Positions 54,968 to 63,885 of a DNA stretch of 64,000 nucleotides are shown piece after piece; positions within the stretch are counted from its first letter, which is position 1, and each line of letters starts with the position of its first letter. The DNA is from Spirochaetales bacterium (lineage in GTDB: Bacteria; Spirochaetota; Spirochaetia; JABMQR01), in the NCBI GenBank assembly GCA_018399255.1, contig JAGYPA010000001.1:127019-191018 (forward strand). Direction: 5' to 3'. The translations under genes and the position numbers were made by a program. The notes beneath the pieces are model-generated. The model was not told the origin of the DNA. It ran no database searches and saw nothing but the letters and a program-made list of their open reading frames with translations.

Positions 54968-55342
54968 TCAGCCGGTTACAGCTTGATGATCAGGCCGGAG
55001 TTTTTCCGCACCATGTAAATACACATGGCTGACCGGTCCCTGCTGATCTATCACGACATGAATGAGAAAACGCACTACCCGCGGCATTGCATTGGCAGTT
55101 TCACACTCCTGAACGCAAAACAGGGGAATTTGATCGACTCCTGCTGCCTTTCGAAGTGCTGTAGCGGCGTTCATTGCAGTTAAATCCTTTGTTTGGCTGA
55201 TAATAATGCTGATCAGACTGCTTTCTGCAAATTTGTTTTGCTCAATGATTTCCTTGAATAGTGCGACTGTACCAAATGAAATGGATTTTTCATTATCCTC
55301 GGCAATTTGTACCGCTCCTCGAACTGCTGCAAATTTCTCCAT
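54968..55342 (-). CDS. aroH: Chorismate mutase, AroH class
   Basis: Converts chorismate to prephenate, the branch point to Phe and Tyr. It has 124 residues. It matches the Bacillus subtilis AroH type (a pseudo-alpha/beta-barrel trimer), not the helical AroQ type. VRGAVQIAED at the N-terminus holds the active Arg. VQECETANAMPRVVRFLIHV in the middle carries the Glu and Arg, and HVYLHGAEKLRPD near the end carries the Tyr and Arg. It stands alone, with no other aromatic pathway gene nearby. Confidence 0.9.
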   Translation of the reverse strand: MEKFAAVRGAVQIAEDNEKSISFGTVALFKEIIEQNKFAESSLISIIISQTKDLTAMNAATALRKAAGVDQIPLFCVQECETANAMPRVVRFLIHVVIDQQGPVSHVYLHGAEKLRPDHQAVTG

Positions 55343-55397
55343 TGTTCAGAATTCCTTTACTGTAGTTAATGTGTCAGTCCAATCCTTTTACAGGATT

Positions 55398-55724
55398 TCA
55401 GAAAATGCTGATTCCAGCAGAAACATATCCAATAATAAGAATAATCACCATACTCAGGAGATGGATAATCAATCGACCCGGCATAAGATGTCGTAGATTG
55501 AAGGCATCATACAACAATACTATCAAATAAATCAGACTGGAAGATATATAAAACGCGCTTGAAAAAAGCGAGAGTGTAAGCAGCAGTGAAATATAACGAT
55601 TCTCAAATCCAGCAAACTGCCCGACTATATAGAGAGTAAATATGCAAACAATAATAAAAAAAAGATAACGCAGCAACATTGCTGTATAATGTGAAAAACG
55701 CCGGTCAGTTTCCATATAAGTCAT
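55398..55724 (-). CDS. Small membrane protein, unknown function
   Basis: 108 residues with three strongly hydrophobic segments (about 15-38, 45-70 and 85-106) and a short polar N-terminus rich in charged residues. No motif that I recognise. It lies between chorismate mutase and the divergent band-7-like gene. An inner-membrane location is inferred from hydrophobicity only. An internal Met at residue 4 is an alternative start. Confidence 0.5.
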   Translation of the reverse strand: MTYMETDRRFSHYTAMLLRYLFFIIVCIFTLYIVGQFAGFENRYISLLLTLSLFSSAFYISSSLIYLIVLLYDAFNLRHLMPGRLIIHLLSMVIILIIGYVSAGISIF

Positions 55725-55806
55725 TCTATCAATTATTAAAATGATATAAAAGATTCAGAACAATGATTTTTACGGTTAATTACCTTGAACGACTTGGAAA
55801 GAGTAT

Positions 55807-55835
55807 TTGTAAATAGTATTCTCACCTGATATAAT
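55807..55835 (+). promoter_or_regulatory. Extended -10 promoter upstream of the band-7-like gene
   Basis: TTGTAA (55807-55812), 17-base spacer and a perfect TATAAT (55830-55835), with TG one base before the -10 (extended -10). Start near 55842, about 60 bases before the ATG at 55902. Confidence 0.6.
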
Positions 55836-55901
55836 AACCTTTCTGCTGATCAGCCCGGCGTAAGCTGATAGTTAAAAAAAATGATATCCGGGAATAAATT
55901 G

Positions 55902-56717
55902 ATGAAAAAACTGCTCCTGATTGTTTTTATTTTTCTCATTCTTGGAGGAACAATTTTCTATTTTGGCTGGATTCAGCTGAGAATAGACAAGGATGAGTAT
56001 GGTATTGTTTTTACTAAGGTACGGGGTTATCGTGAAAAGGCTCTTGTTCCCGGTAAATTTTCCTGGTCTGCAGCGGCCCTTATTCCTAAAAATATCGAAA
56101 TTACAACCCTTCCTGCCGCACCCAGGACAGTTTTTATCTCAAGCAGGCAAGACTTGCCATCAAAAGCAGAATACGGTTCAGTAGTTGCAGGAAGTGCTGA
56201 TTTCTCGTATTCCGTAAAATTCTATGTTTCATTTGCCCTGAAAAGTGACTATGCAGTAGTGCTTGTTCGTGACAAGGGGTTTACAGCAGAAACTGTTGAG
56301 TCCTGGTATGCTGTAATGGAAGAAGCCATAGAATCGGCTGCTATGAAGGAAATCAGAATATTTTTCGATAATACTGGCGCTTCACCATCCTCAGTTTTTT
56401 TATCAGAAGCTGATGAGAAGAAACTCCGAACGAGAGTGCAGGCACATTTTGACCAGATTTATATAAGCGATCTTGACTTTATTTCAATTTCCCTTCCTGA
56501 TCTTGAACTGTACGAAACAGCTAAAGTATATTATCTGGAACTTACAGCTGTAAAAAACAGTTCTCTCCAGAAAGAGATGATAGAAACAGCAAAACAACGG
56601 GCAGAAAATGAAGTTCAGATTGATTTGCTTAAAAGGTACGGCAGTCTGTTTGAAGAATTTCCAATTCTGATTGACTATATAAAAGCCGATCCAGACTTGA
56701 AATCACTCAGCAAATAG
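55902..56717 (+). CDS. Membrane-anchored SPFH/band-7-like protein
   Basis: About 271 residues. One N-terminal membrane helix (residues 3-22, KKLLLIVFIFLILGG) is followed by a beta-rich region of the SPFH/prohibitin type (EYGIVFTKVRGY, FSYSVKFYVSFALKS). A helical C-terminal part has ETAKQRAENEVQIDLLKRYG, which resembles the coiled coil of band-7 proteins. No catalytic residues. Such proteins scaffold membrane microdomains or regulate proteases. ATG 55902 is preferred over 55881, which has no ribosome-binding site; assignment to SPFH is by general pattern only. Confidence 0.6.
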   Translation: MKKLLLIVFIFLILGGTIFYFGWIQLRIDKDEYGIVFTKVRGYREKALVPGKFSWSAAALIPKNIEITTLPAAPRTVFISSRQDLPSKAEYGSVVAGSADFSYSVKFYVSFALKSDYAVVLVRDKGFTAETVESWYAVMEEAIESAAMKEIRIFFDNTGASPSSVFLSEADEKKLRTRVQAHFDQIYISDLDFISISLPDLELYETAKVYYLELTAVKNSSLQKEMIETAKQRAENEVQIDLLKRYGSLFEEFPILIDYIKADPDLKSLSK

Positions 56718-56770
56718 GGATCCGCATGAATTCGAAAATTTTTAACGGTAATATTTCCCTGATGCTGTAA

Positions 56771-57406
56771 TTATTCTTTACTGCTTCCGGGCAGAACTAC
56801 ACTGACCAGAACAATACGGCCCTCAAGCACCTTCACAGTTATGATATCTTTTATACTTCGATTACTGATACTTGCCCGGGACTTGGAGAGATAAAAAGAA
56901 TCAAGCTCCCAGAAAAGACCGGTGGTGGATACAACCGCTTCTTCACCACGGGGAGTAAACAGGGAAACTGCAGTATTTGGCTGTACGGAAATTTTTAAAT
57001 CTTTATTCGGAACAGCAGCATATACGGTCTCCCGACCGGTAATCCAGATTTCAGGATAATCTGGTGATGAAAAAATTGTAAGTAAGGCAAGGGTATGATC
57101 TAACCGACCTTCCCCGCCGCCTACCATATCAAAGGCTGATATATTACGCGAATGAAGTTCCCTTACGGCTAGTTCCGTATCGGTATAGTCTTTGTCAGAC
57201 GGAAAAGGGATTACTTCACTGCTTGAAACAGGCACTTGCTTAATAGAATCAAAATCCCCCAGAACTATATCCGGAGCCAATCCCAGAATAACGGCATTAT
57301 CATAACCGGAATCTGCCGCAATAATGCATGCATAAGGAAATTCAAGTCTCTGCAGCTGATCTTTGTCTGGAATTGCTCCTCCGGTAATAATCAATCCTCG
57401 CAGCAT
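56771..57406 (-). CDS. thiN: Thiamine pyrophosphokinase
   Basis: Transfers pyrophosphate from ATP to thiamine to give the cofactor TPP. It has 211 residues. Family motifs are IIAADSGYDNAVILGL near residue 28, PDIVLGDFDSI near 45 (Asp-rich active site), PSDKDYTDTELAV near 69 and GGGEGRLDHTLALL near 96. The C-terminal beta domain binds thiamine (VSLFTPRGEEAVVSTTG). A single gene, convergent with the band-7-like gene and divergent from the DUF1015 gene. Confidence 0.93.
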   Translation of the reverse strand: MLRGLIITGGAIPDKDQLQRLEFPYACIIAADSGYDNAVILGLAPDIVLGDFDSIKQVPVSSSEVIPFPSDKDYTDTELAVRELHSRNISAFDMVGGGEGRLDHTLALLTIFSSPDYPEIWITGRETVYAAVPNKDLKISVQPNTAVSLFTPRGEEAVVSTTGLFWELDSFYLSKSRASISNRSIKDIITVKVLEGRIVLVSVVLPGSSKE

Positions 57407-57498
57407 TTTTTCGTATCCTTATTGTAAGCTCCGCAGCTTTTATGTATCATAAGAAGTGATTGGTTCTCATTATACTACATATTTATCGAGGTATTGCA

Positions 57499-58839
57499 AT
57501 GAAAGAGCAAAACGATCTTATTACTTTTCCCGGTTTAGCTGCCCCGGATATCCTCATTCCCGGGGAACAGTATAACCTTAAAAAATGGGCTGTTGTAGCT
57601 TGTGACCAATATACTTCCGAACCGGAATACTGGGAAAAAACAGCAGCTTATGTTGGAAACGAGCCTTCCACGCTGAACCTGATTTTTCCGGAAGTTTACC
57701 TGGGAAAGCATAGTAATACCAGAATTGATTCTATTAACAGAAAAATGGCTGAATATCTTAGCAGCGGTATTTTTGAGACCTGCAAGGAATCGTTTTTTCT
57801 TGTTCACCGGAAAACTCCTGCAAACCCTGATGGGAGATGGGGTCTCATTGCTGCACTGGATCTTGAACAGTATGATTATGCAAAGGGTTCAAAAAGCCTC
57901 ATAAGAGCTACTGAGGGAACAATTCTTGATCGGATTCCTCCCAGGAAGCAAATACGCCGCGATGCTCCACTGGAACTGCCTCATATTCTGGTACTCATAG
58001 ATGATAAGGATTTACGTGTAATTGAACCCTTTTCTGCCCGCAAGAATGAATTGGAAATAGTATATTCCACCGAACTCATGAATAACGGAGGATCAATTAC
58101 TGCCTACAGAATACATTCAGATGAAGACTTCAAGCAGATTGCTGCTGCTCTCAATACATTAGCCGACCCAAAAGCCTTCTTCGAGAAATATGGTTCTGAC
58201 GATGTTCTTCTCTATGCAATGGGTGACGGCAATCATTCTCTTGCCACAGCAAAATCTTGCTGGGAAGATATTAAAAAACAAGCGCAATTTCCTGAATCGA
58301 CCCTGGAAAAACACCCGGCCCGTTATGCGCTTGTCGAAATTGAAAACATTTTTGATCCGGGAATTGTATTTGAACCAATTCATCGGGTTTTATTCAACTG
58401 TGAAAAAAATAAATTATTTGATATTCTATCAAACCATTGCTCCAGTTATCACGTAAAAAAAGTTGAATCAATTGAAGAAATGATGAAACTGGTTGAAAGT
58501 TCGGTAGAGCAGACCTTCGGATATGCAGACATCAATGGAATTGAGGTTGTCGTTATTCAGGATCCTGAGTCGGAAATTGCTGCAGGAACCCTTCAGGCTT
58601 CGCTTGACGAGTATCTCCTGCAAAACCCTCTCACAACCATAGATTATACTCACGGAACCGAAGTGACTTTTGAACTCGGGAAAGGCTCCGGAAACTGCGC
58701 CCTGTTTCTTCCGGCAATTTCCAAGAGTGACTTCTTCCCTGCCATCATCAATGATGGAGCATTACCTAGAAAAACCTTTTCTATGGGAGAAGCCGATGAA
58801 AAGCGATATTATATTGAAGCAAGGAGAATTATTCCCTGA
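57499..58839 (+). CDS. DUF1015 family protein
   Basis: 446 residues from ATG 57499, with GAGGT seven bases upstream. The sequence VVACDQYTSEPEYWEKTA near residue 31 and the conserved block LLYAMGDGNHSLATAK near 240 (DGxH motif) place it in the DUF1015 family, whose members are soluble and of unknown function. The C-terminus has FLPAISKSDFFPAI and RKTFSMGEADEKRYY. An in-frame start further upstream at 57460 is unlikely. The 3' end meets the minus-strand FtsB-like gene with an 11-nt overlap. Confidence 0.82.
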   Translation: MKEQNDLITFPGLAAPDILIPGEQYNLKKWAVVACDQYTSEPEYWEKTAAYVGNEPSTLNLIFPEVYLGKHSNTRIDSINRKMAEYLSSGIFETCKESFFLVHRKTPANPDGRWGLIAALDLEQYDYAKGSKSLIRATEGTILDRIPPRKQIRRDAPLELPHILVLIDDKDLRVIEPFSARKNELEIVYSTELMNNGGSITAYRIHSDEDFKQIAAALNTLADPKAFFEKYGSDDVLLYAMGDGNHSLATAKSCWEDIKKQAQFPESTLEKHPARYALVEIENIFDPGIVFEPIHRVLFNCEKNKLFDILSNHCSSYHVKKVESIEEMMKLVESSVEQTFGYADINGIEVVVIQDPESEIAAGTLQASLDEYLLQNPLTTIDYTHGTEVTFELGKGSGNCALFLPAISKSDFFPAIINDGALPRKTFSMGEADEKRYYIEARRIIP

Positions 58840-59347
58840 AACCAGTCGGTTGTCTTTCTTCCGCACGAATGGTGTTTTTTTTCCTGATGTGCTTTACTTT
58901 TCTTTCTGTGAGGAAAATCAACAAAGGAAGAATTATCGACGGAACAACTGACAGCCTAAGAATTCCATTCCGACTCAGCGGCCTTTTTAATATTATCATG
59001 CTTTTCGATGAGATTGCGGAATTCGTCATTTTCGGAGTTTGGGATTCTGTCAGTCCCGGATAATTATTTGCATAGTTTTCAAAGATTATCCGGAACTCAT
59101 CCTCACGAATATAGCCGTATTTGTAGGCTTCTTCAAGAATTCTCTGATAATCGGCTTCCAGACGATTGCGGTCCAACTGCAGGCGAAGGTTTTTTTCCTG
59201 CATATCAGAGAGTACAGTCTTTTTCTCAGGAATGCTCTGACGAAGCTGATTATTAATCAGCAGGCCCCTGCTGCCGAAAATTCCTGTTAAAATACTATAA
59301 GTGATGTAGAAGGTTATAAAAACAATAGCAATATACTTTCTTGTCAT
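58829..59347 (-). CDS. FtsB/DivIC-like septum protein
   Basis: About 172 residues. An N-terminal membrane helix (residues 6-24) is followed by a coiled coil (LRQSIPEKKTVLSDMQEKN, LDRNRLEADYQRILEEAYKYGY). That layout is shared with FtsB/DivIC, which link FtsL and FtsQ at the division site. Unlike these short proteins, it continues with about 90 residues and a second hydrophobic segment (SVVPSIILPLLIFL) near residue 145. The KYGYIREDEF block resembles the region after the coiled coil in FtsB-type proteins. No division genes are next to it, so the role is inferred from form only. Confidence 0.55.
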   Translation of the reverse strand: MTRKYIAIVFITFYITYSILTGIFGSRGLLINNQLRQSIPEKKTVLSDMQEKNLRLQLDRNRLEADYQRILEEAYKYGYIREDEFRIIFENYANNYPGLTESQTPKMTNSAISSKSMIILKRPLSRNGILRLSVVPSIILPLLIFLTERKVKHIRKKNTIRAEERQPTGFRE

Positions 59348-59456
59348 TCCCAACTCACTGCAGTATAATTCATGTAACTATTGTATGTAATAATTCTTTG
59401 ACAGTACAGAGATAATTTCCTGCAATAAGAAAGGCCGAAAAATTAGGGGGGGCATT

Positions 59457-59816
59457 GTGCCTCGTAAAAGAAGATTATTTAGAAAACCATCGTTATATGG
59501 CCACTGGAAAGAGGTAACTGATGAGAATATTGATTCAGGCGAATCAGCTTTGCCTAAAAGAAAACCTCTTGATGAAATACGAAAATTATATGCCCTGGAT
59601 GATGGAGACCGGAATATTAACGAAAACTCCAATAATTCGGAGAATACATCCCGTGAACCCCGGGAACATCCCCTGACCTTTGAAAATGACAACTCACTCG
59701 ATGGACTTGAGGCTGTTATTAAAAAGATTAAATCAAAAGCTCTTGACCAGCTTAAGCCGGATAAGGAAAATGTCGAAACTAACCCCAAGGAGAATTCATC
59801 TGATTATGATAAGTAG
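59457..59816 (+). CDS. Small polar protein of unknown function
   Basis: 119 residues starting at GTG 59457. The ribosome-binding site is a run of seven G (59446-59452). The N-terminus is strongly basic (PRKRRLFRKPSLYGHW), the middle is Asn/Glu-rich and probably disordered, and a short helix (LEAVIKKIKSKALDQ) is near residue 85. No family recognised. Its stop overlaps the start of the next gene by 11 nt, suggesting the two form an operon and may act together. Confidence 0.5.
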   Translation: MPRKRRLFRKPSLYGHWKEVTDENIDSGESALPKRKPLDEIRKLYALDDGDRNINENSNNSENTSREPREHPLTFENDNSLDGLEAVIKKIKSKALDQLKPDKENVETNPKENSSDYDK

Positions 59817-60936
59817 AAATACGAAGATAGGACTGAATGCAGCTGCTTTCATACTCCTCATCCTGGTGATTATTATCTCCTCGATACGAATTATCTCTAT
59901 CCTTGGTGAATCGGCGTTTTCGCCAGTAATAATATATGAGGTTCTCGTAAGTTTTCTCCCGGTCTTGCTGGTTGTACTTGTAATTACGGGATTTCTTCTT
60001 ATTCGCTCAAATTCCCGATCTGCAACCAGTGACTCAGCCCCACAGAATGACGGCACCATATCAGGTTCCGAAACGGTTCTTTATGACATTCCCGCTGATG
60101 AGAGCTACTTGCCGACAGTTAACTATGTTCCACCCCAGAAACAAACAAAGACTCTCAATACCCCTGCTCAGGAAAATGCATCAGCAGCAGAACCGGAAGA
60201 TTCTCAGCAAAAGGCAGAGCAGACAACCCGAAACCCGGAGGAAGCAGCCAAGTCCCCCAAAGACAATTTTTTTAAAAATATGGAGGACTATGATCGCAAA
60301 CTTCCCTCTGCAGGAAAGCCACATAAAACGCAGGATGAGACCGATAAAGCACAATCTAAGGTACAAAACATATTTTCCGGCCGACAAAAAGCAGTGCGTG
60401 CTCTGGCAGGCGACATTAAAAATGATGCTGTTGCTCAGCATGAATTGATTGAGGTTCAAGAAGATACCTTTGAAACAAGATTATCAAAGGAACTTCTTTT
60501 TTCTCAGGACCACGGGTACGATGTATCTTTGGCACTATTAAGATTCCGATTCAAAGACAAGGCAAAAGCTGTTGCGAACATGCCTTCTTTTGCTAAAGTA
60601 ATTCATACTTTTCTGGGAAACTCTGCTTATATCTATCAATTTAAAGAAAGTATGGTCAAAAACAGTTACGCCTGCATCATGCCGTTTGCAAATTTCGATG
60701 AGACTCAGGCAGAACTTCTCGCCTTGTATCGATACATGAAAGATATTCTGGATGAGCAGGAAATATTATTCAGCGGCGGTTTTACCAGCAGATTCAGCAG
60801 AGCGCTTGACGCGGATATGTTTCTCAATGAGGCAAGCAGTTCCCTGAAAAAAGCCTTACGAAGAAGAAGCTTCAGTCTTATCGGTTTTGAACCTGATATT
60901 GACTCTTTTGAAACCAACCTGAATATCAGTACATGA
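59806..60936 (+). CDS. Membrane protein with degenerate GGDEF domain
   Basis: About 376 residues. Two N-terminal membrane helices (about 10-32 and 44-66) are followed by a low-complexity, Gln/Lys/Pro-rich linker of about 140 residues. A C-terminal domain from about 225 has the secondary-structure pattern of a diguanylate cyclase. ELLFSQDHGYDVSLALLRF corresponds to the usual dhxxGDxxL/SLLLID strand, and ALDADMFLNEASSSLKKALRR to the terminal helices. The GGDEF signature itself is absent (YIYQFKESMVKNSY at that place), so no cyclase activity is expected. It may be a c-di-GMP/GTP sensor or purely structural. Confidence 0.55.
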   Translation: MISRNTKIGLNAAAFILLILVIIISSIRIISILGESAFSPVIIYEVLVSFLPVLLVVLVITGFLLIRSNSRSATSDSAPQNDGTISGSETVLYDIPADESYLPTVNYVPPQKQTKTLNTPAQENASAAEPEDSQQKAEQTTRNPEEAAKSPKDNFFKNMEDYDRKLPSAGKPHKTQDETDKAQSKVQNIFSGRQKAVRALAGDIKNDAVAQHELIEVQEDTFETRLSKELLFSQDHGYDVSLALLRFRFKDKAKAVANMPSFAKVIHTFLGNSAYIYQFKESMVKNSYACIMPFANFDETQAELLALYRYMKDILDEQEILFSGGFTSRFSRALDADMFLNEASSSLKKALRRRSFSLIGFEPDIDSFETNLNIST

Positions 60937-60966
60937 TTCTTCTTGTCTTGAGAACACTGATCCCCA

Positions 60967-61896
60967 CTAATCTTCGAATTTTATGGGGAATGCATCTCGG
61001 TCTCGGCAGAGGTACGTATTCGGAAATATTTCCCGTGCCTCCTTCAGGAGAATCTTTAAATCTCTGTCCATATAGCGAGGACTATAGTGAATAAGCCCCA
61101 TTTTTTTGATACCGCCTGCTTCACTGGCTATCAGTCCAGCCTGTCGAGCCGTCAGGTGCCGTTTTCCCCGGGCACTTTCACTTAGAGCTTCCTCAAACAT
61201 TCCTTCACAGATGAAAAGATCGGAATCCTCTACATGGGGTGCAATAGAATCAATATATGCAGTATCCGTTACAAATGAAAACTTCCTTCCCGCTCGGGAC
61301 TCTCCCATAACCTGTTCAGGCGTGATAAAACCGCCTCCTGTTAACTCAACCGTATTTCCCTTTTGCAGTTCAGACCAAAGCGGACCTCGGGGTACATTAA
61401 GGGCAAGAGCTTTTTCCGGATGGAAAATACCGGGACGATTTTTTTCGGTAAACGAATAACCATAACAAGGCTTGGTGTGATAGAGCGGAAAGGCACTGAT
61501 GCAGTACTCGTCAGTTTCTAAAACAGTACCCGGAGTATCTATGGTTACGACCCTGATTTCATAATTAATAAACATATCCAGTATTCGCATGTTCTCCTGA
61601 ATATATTCTTTAATTAAACCTGGGCCATAGATGGTCAGGGGCTCATCCCTGTCTACCTGGCTGGAAAGCATCAGCATACCGGGTAATCCCGTTACATGAT
61701 CTGCATGCATATGGCTGATAAAGATTGAATTAATCTTCTTCCATCGCAGGTTCAGTTTTTTCAGAGATATCTGCGTTGCTTCACCGCAATCAAATAAAAA
61801 AAGATCACCTTCCCTTCTCAAAAGAACTGATGTCAAGTTCCTTCCAGGAAGCGGCATCATTCCGCCAGTACCAAGTATAAAAGCTTCAAAATTCAT
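60967..61896 (-). CDS. rnz: Ribonuclease Z
   Basis: Metallo-beta-lactamase-fold endonuclease that cuts tRNA precursors 3' of the discriminator base, needed when CCA is not encoded, as for both tRNAs in this window. It has 309 residues. The zinc motif SHMHADHVTGLPG (His 62, His 64, Asp 66, His 67) and LGTGGMMPLPGRN at the N-terminus are diagnostic. Later ligands are in FVTDTAYIDSI and the HLTARQAG block; GLIHYSPRYM is near the end. A stand-alone gene on the minus strand. Confidence 0.93.
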   Translation of the reverse strand: MNFEAFILGTGGMMPLPGRNLTSVLLRREGDLFLFDCGEATQISLKKLNLRWKKINSIFISHMHADHVTGLPGMLMLSSQVDRDEPLTIYGPGLIKEYIQENMRILDMFINYEIRVVTIDTPGTVLETDEYCISAFPLYHTKPCYGYSFTEKNRPGIFHPEKALALNVPRGPLWSELQKGNTVELTGGGFITPEQVMGESRAGRKFSFVTDTAYIDSIAPHVEDSDLFICEGMFEEALSESARGKRHLTARQAGLIASEAGGIKKMGLIHYSPRYMDRDLKILLKEAREIFPNTYLCRDRDAFPIKFED

Positions 61897-61938
61897 AGGC
61901 GAAATTTACCATAAATATGAGGTTAGAAACAATCCCGT

Positions 61939-63186
61939 TCAGCTGGTAATAATTCTCAGCGGTGAAATATTCTTCAACCTTCGTAACGGTATAGTTACCG
62001 CAAAAAAGGTTACTATGACAGTAAAAAGGATTACCAGTAAGATTTGGCGATAATCAATTATAATCGGTATTTGAATCAAATAAAAATCTACCGCTGCAAT
62101 GCCGGTTTTGGAAATTGCGGCAAGAATCGGATTCAGATTACTGCCGATTATCAGCCCTATCGCAACTCCCGCAATGGTACCCACTAAACTGACAGTCATT
62201 AAGGCAATCAGAAATGCTCGTCGGACATCAGAATTAAAAGCTCCAAGGGCTTTCATAATCCCGATGGAAGTATAGTTTTCCTGAATCAGCATGATGCAGG
62301 AAGAAGAAACATTCACTCCGGCAATTACGATTATTAATCCCATAACCACATAGAGTATATTTTTTGTTTCTGCAAAATTCCTGAATAATGATGCATTGAT
62401 AGTATCCCAGGTGGAAATTGAAATTCCCTCTCCAGCATACAGCTCTTTTATCTCAGAAGCTGCTTCCCAGGTATCTGTAAGTTTAAGCGATGACAACCGT
62501 ACAGAGACATAGGTATCACCTGATGTTTTAAATAAAGATTCTGCGGCTGACCCGTTAATAAAGACAAGAATATTATCGAGGGTATTATACCCTGAACTGA
62601 TAATACCTGATATTTCCATAATTACGGGTTTAAAAAAAGTTGTCTCCTCACTGTAATCAACAACTGCCATGGCAACTTTGTCATGTAAATTTAGTGAGAG
62701 GTTTTCAGCTATGGCCGAACTGATAACTATGCTTTTATCATTCACTAACTCAAGACTTCCCTGAAAACTAATTATTTCTTCCTCAATTTCAGGGGTCTTA
62801 AGGAACCCCTGAGGAACCCCCCTGATCATTGTTGTGTAGGAACCGCTTCTTGAATAGATAACTCCATATCCCTCATAAACAATATTCGATGAGGATGCAC
62901 CTTTAAAGTCCGAAAGCTGCTCCGCAATAAGCGCCAGCGGCACCTCATCATTTTCATCAGTTTGATATTTACGAATTTGTACATTGCCTGTCTGCAGGTT
63001 TATATATTTTCGTGTTATCCCCTCTGTCATTCCGTTTGTCAGAATAATTACAAGCATAAGAGGGACTACAGAAAATGCCATGATAAAAAAAGTCCCTGCC
63101 ATATGTTTTTTTCTTTGTTTTGATGAAGAAGTTAATGAAACGATTTTTTTTGCCCAATATATCGAACTTTGGAGATTGTTCCGCAT
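61939..63186 (-). CDS. lolE: Lipoprotein-releasing ABC transporter permease (LolE-like)
   Basis: FtsX/MacB-type permease that, with the ATPase encoded just upstream, extracts lipoproteins from the inner membrane. It has 415 residues with one N-terminal helix (about 26-48), a large periplasmic domain, and three C-terminal helices (about 278-300, 322-350 and 375-400). The block SIGIMKALGAFNSDVRRAFLI near residue 305 is the coupling-helix motif of the family. It starts 3 bases after the lolD stop. Which of LolC and LolE it is cannot be told from this sequence. Confidence 0.85.
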   Translation of the reverse strand: MRNNLQSSIYWAKKIVSLTSSSKQRKKHMAGTFFIMAFSVVPLMLVIILTNGMTEGITRKYINLQTGNVQIRKYQTDENDEVPLALIAEQLSDFKGASSSNIVYEGYGVIYSRSGSYTTMIRGVPQGFLKTPEIEEEIISFQGSLELVNDKSIVISSAIAENLSLNLHDKVAMAVVDYSEETTFFKPVIMEISGIISSGYNTLDNILVFINGSAAESLFKTSGDTYVSVRLSSLKLTDTWEAASEIKELYAGEGISISTWDTINASLFRNFAETKNILYVVMGLIIVIAGVNVSSSCIMLIQENYTSIGIMKALGAFNSDVRRAFLIALMTVSLVGTIAGVAIGLIIGSNLNPILAAISKTGIAAVDFYLIQIPIIIDYRQILLVILFTVIVTFFAVTIPLRRLKNISPLRIITS

Positions 63187-63189
63187 ATG

Positions 63190-63885
63190 CTACTCTTTAA
63201 ATGATCCTTTTGTCAGAATCAGGGAATTATCGGCGAATCTGGCGATGTTTGCATCATGCGTAACAAGAAGCATACTTTTATTATATTTTTTCACCACCGA
63301 AAACAGTAATTCCTCAATAATTCGCGAATTCTCTTCATCCAGATTACCAGTCGGTTCATCAGCCAGAATCAATACCGGATCATTTATCAAAGCTCTGGCT
63401 ATAGCAACTCGCTGACGTTCTCCCCCGGAAAGCTGACCCGGATAATTTTCAGTTTTTTGGGAAAGACCAACACTTTCAAGCAGCTGCAGGGCTTTTCGAC
63501 GAGCTTCAGCCGCTTTATCTCCTCCAATCATGGCTGTAACAATCAGGTTTTCCAAAGCAGTAAAATCTTCAAGCAGGAAATGCATTTGGAATATAAACCC
63601 TATATGCTCACGGCGATAAACAGTCAGCTTATCCCCCTTCATACCATCAACCCGTACCCCTGAAGCAGTTATTATCCCGGAATCAGGTTTATCCAATCCT
63701 CCGACAACATGAAGAAAAGTACTTTTCCCACAGCCGCTTTTTCCCATAATAACGGTTGTAGTTCCCTGTTCAAGAGTAAAATCGAGGTTGTCCAGAACTG
63801 TTAAGGTATCTGTTCCGTTGCGGTATGTTTTTGTGAGTGATTCAACAACAAGAGCTTTATCTGAACTGGGCATTGCACTATTCAT
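63190..63885 (-). CDS. lolD: Lipoprotein-releasing ABC transporter ATPase (LolD)
   Basis: ATP-binding subunit, 231 residues. Walker A GKSGCGKST is at residues 48-56, the Q-loop FIFQMHFLLEDFT follows near 98, the signature LSGGERQRVAIARAL is near 148, Walker B VLILADEPTG near 170, and the switch His is in LLVTHD near 211. The FxxQ..LL..FTALEN sequence is typical of the LolD/MacB branch. It overlaps the upstream permease stop by 8 nt and is followed by lolE after 3 bases. Confidence 0.92.
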   Translation of the reverse strand: MNSAMPSSDKALVVESLTKTYRNGTDTLTVLDNLDFTLEQGTTTVIMGKSGCGKSTFLHVVGGLDKPDSGIITASGVRVDGMKGDKLTVYRREHIGFIFQMHFLLEDFTALENLIVTAMIGGDKAAEARRKALQLLESVGLSQKTENYPGQLSGGERQRVAIARALINDPVLILADEPTGNLDEENSRIIEELLFSVVKKYNKSMLLVTHDANIARFADNSLILTKGSFKE

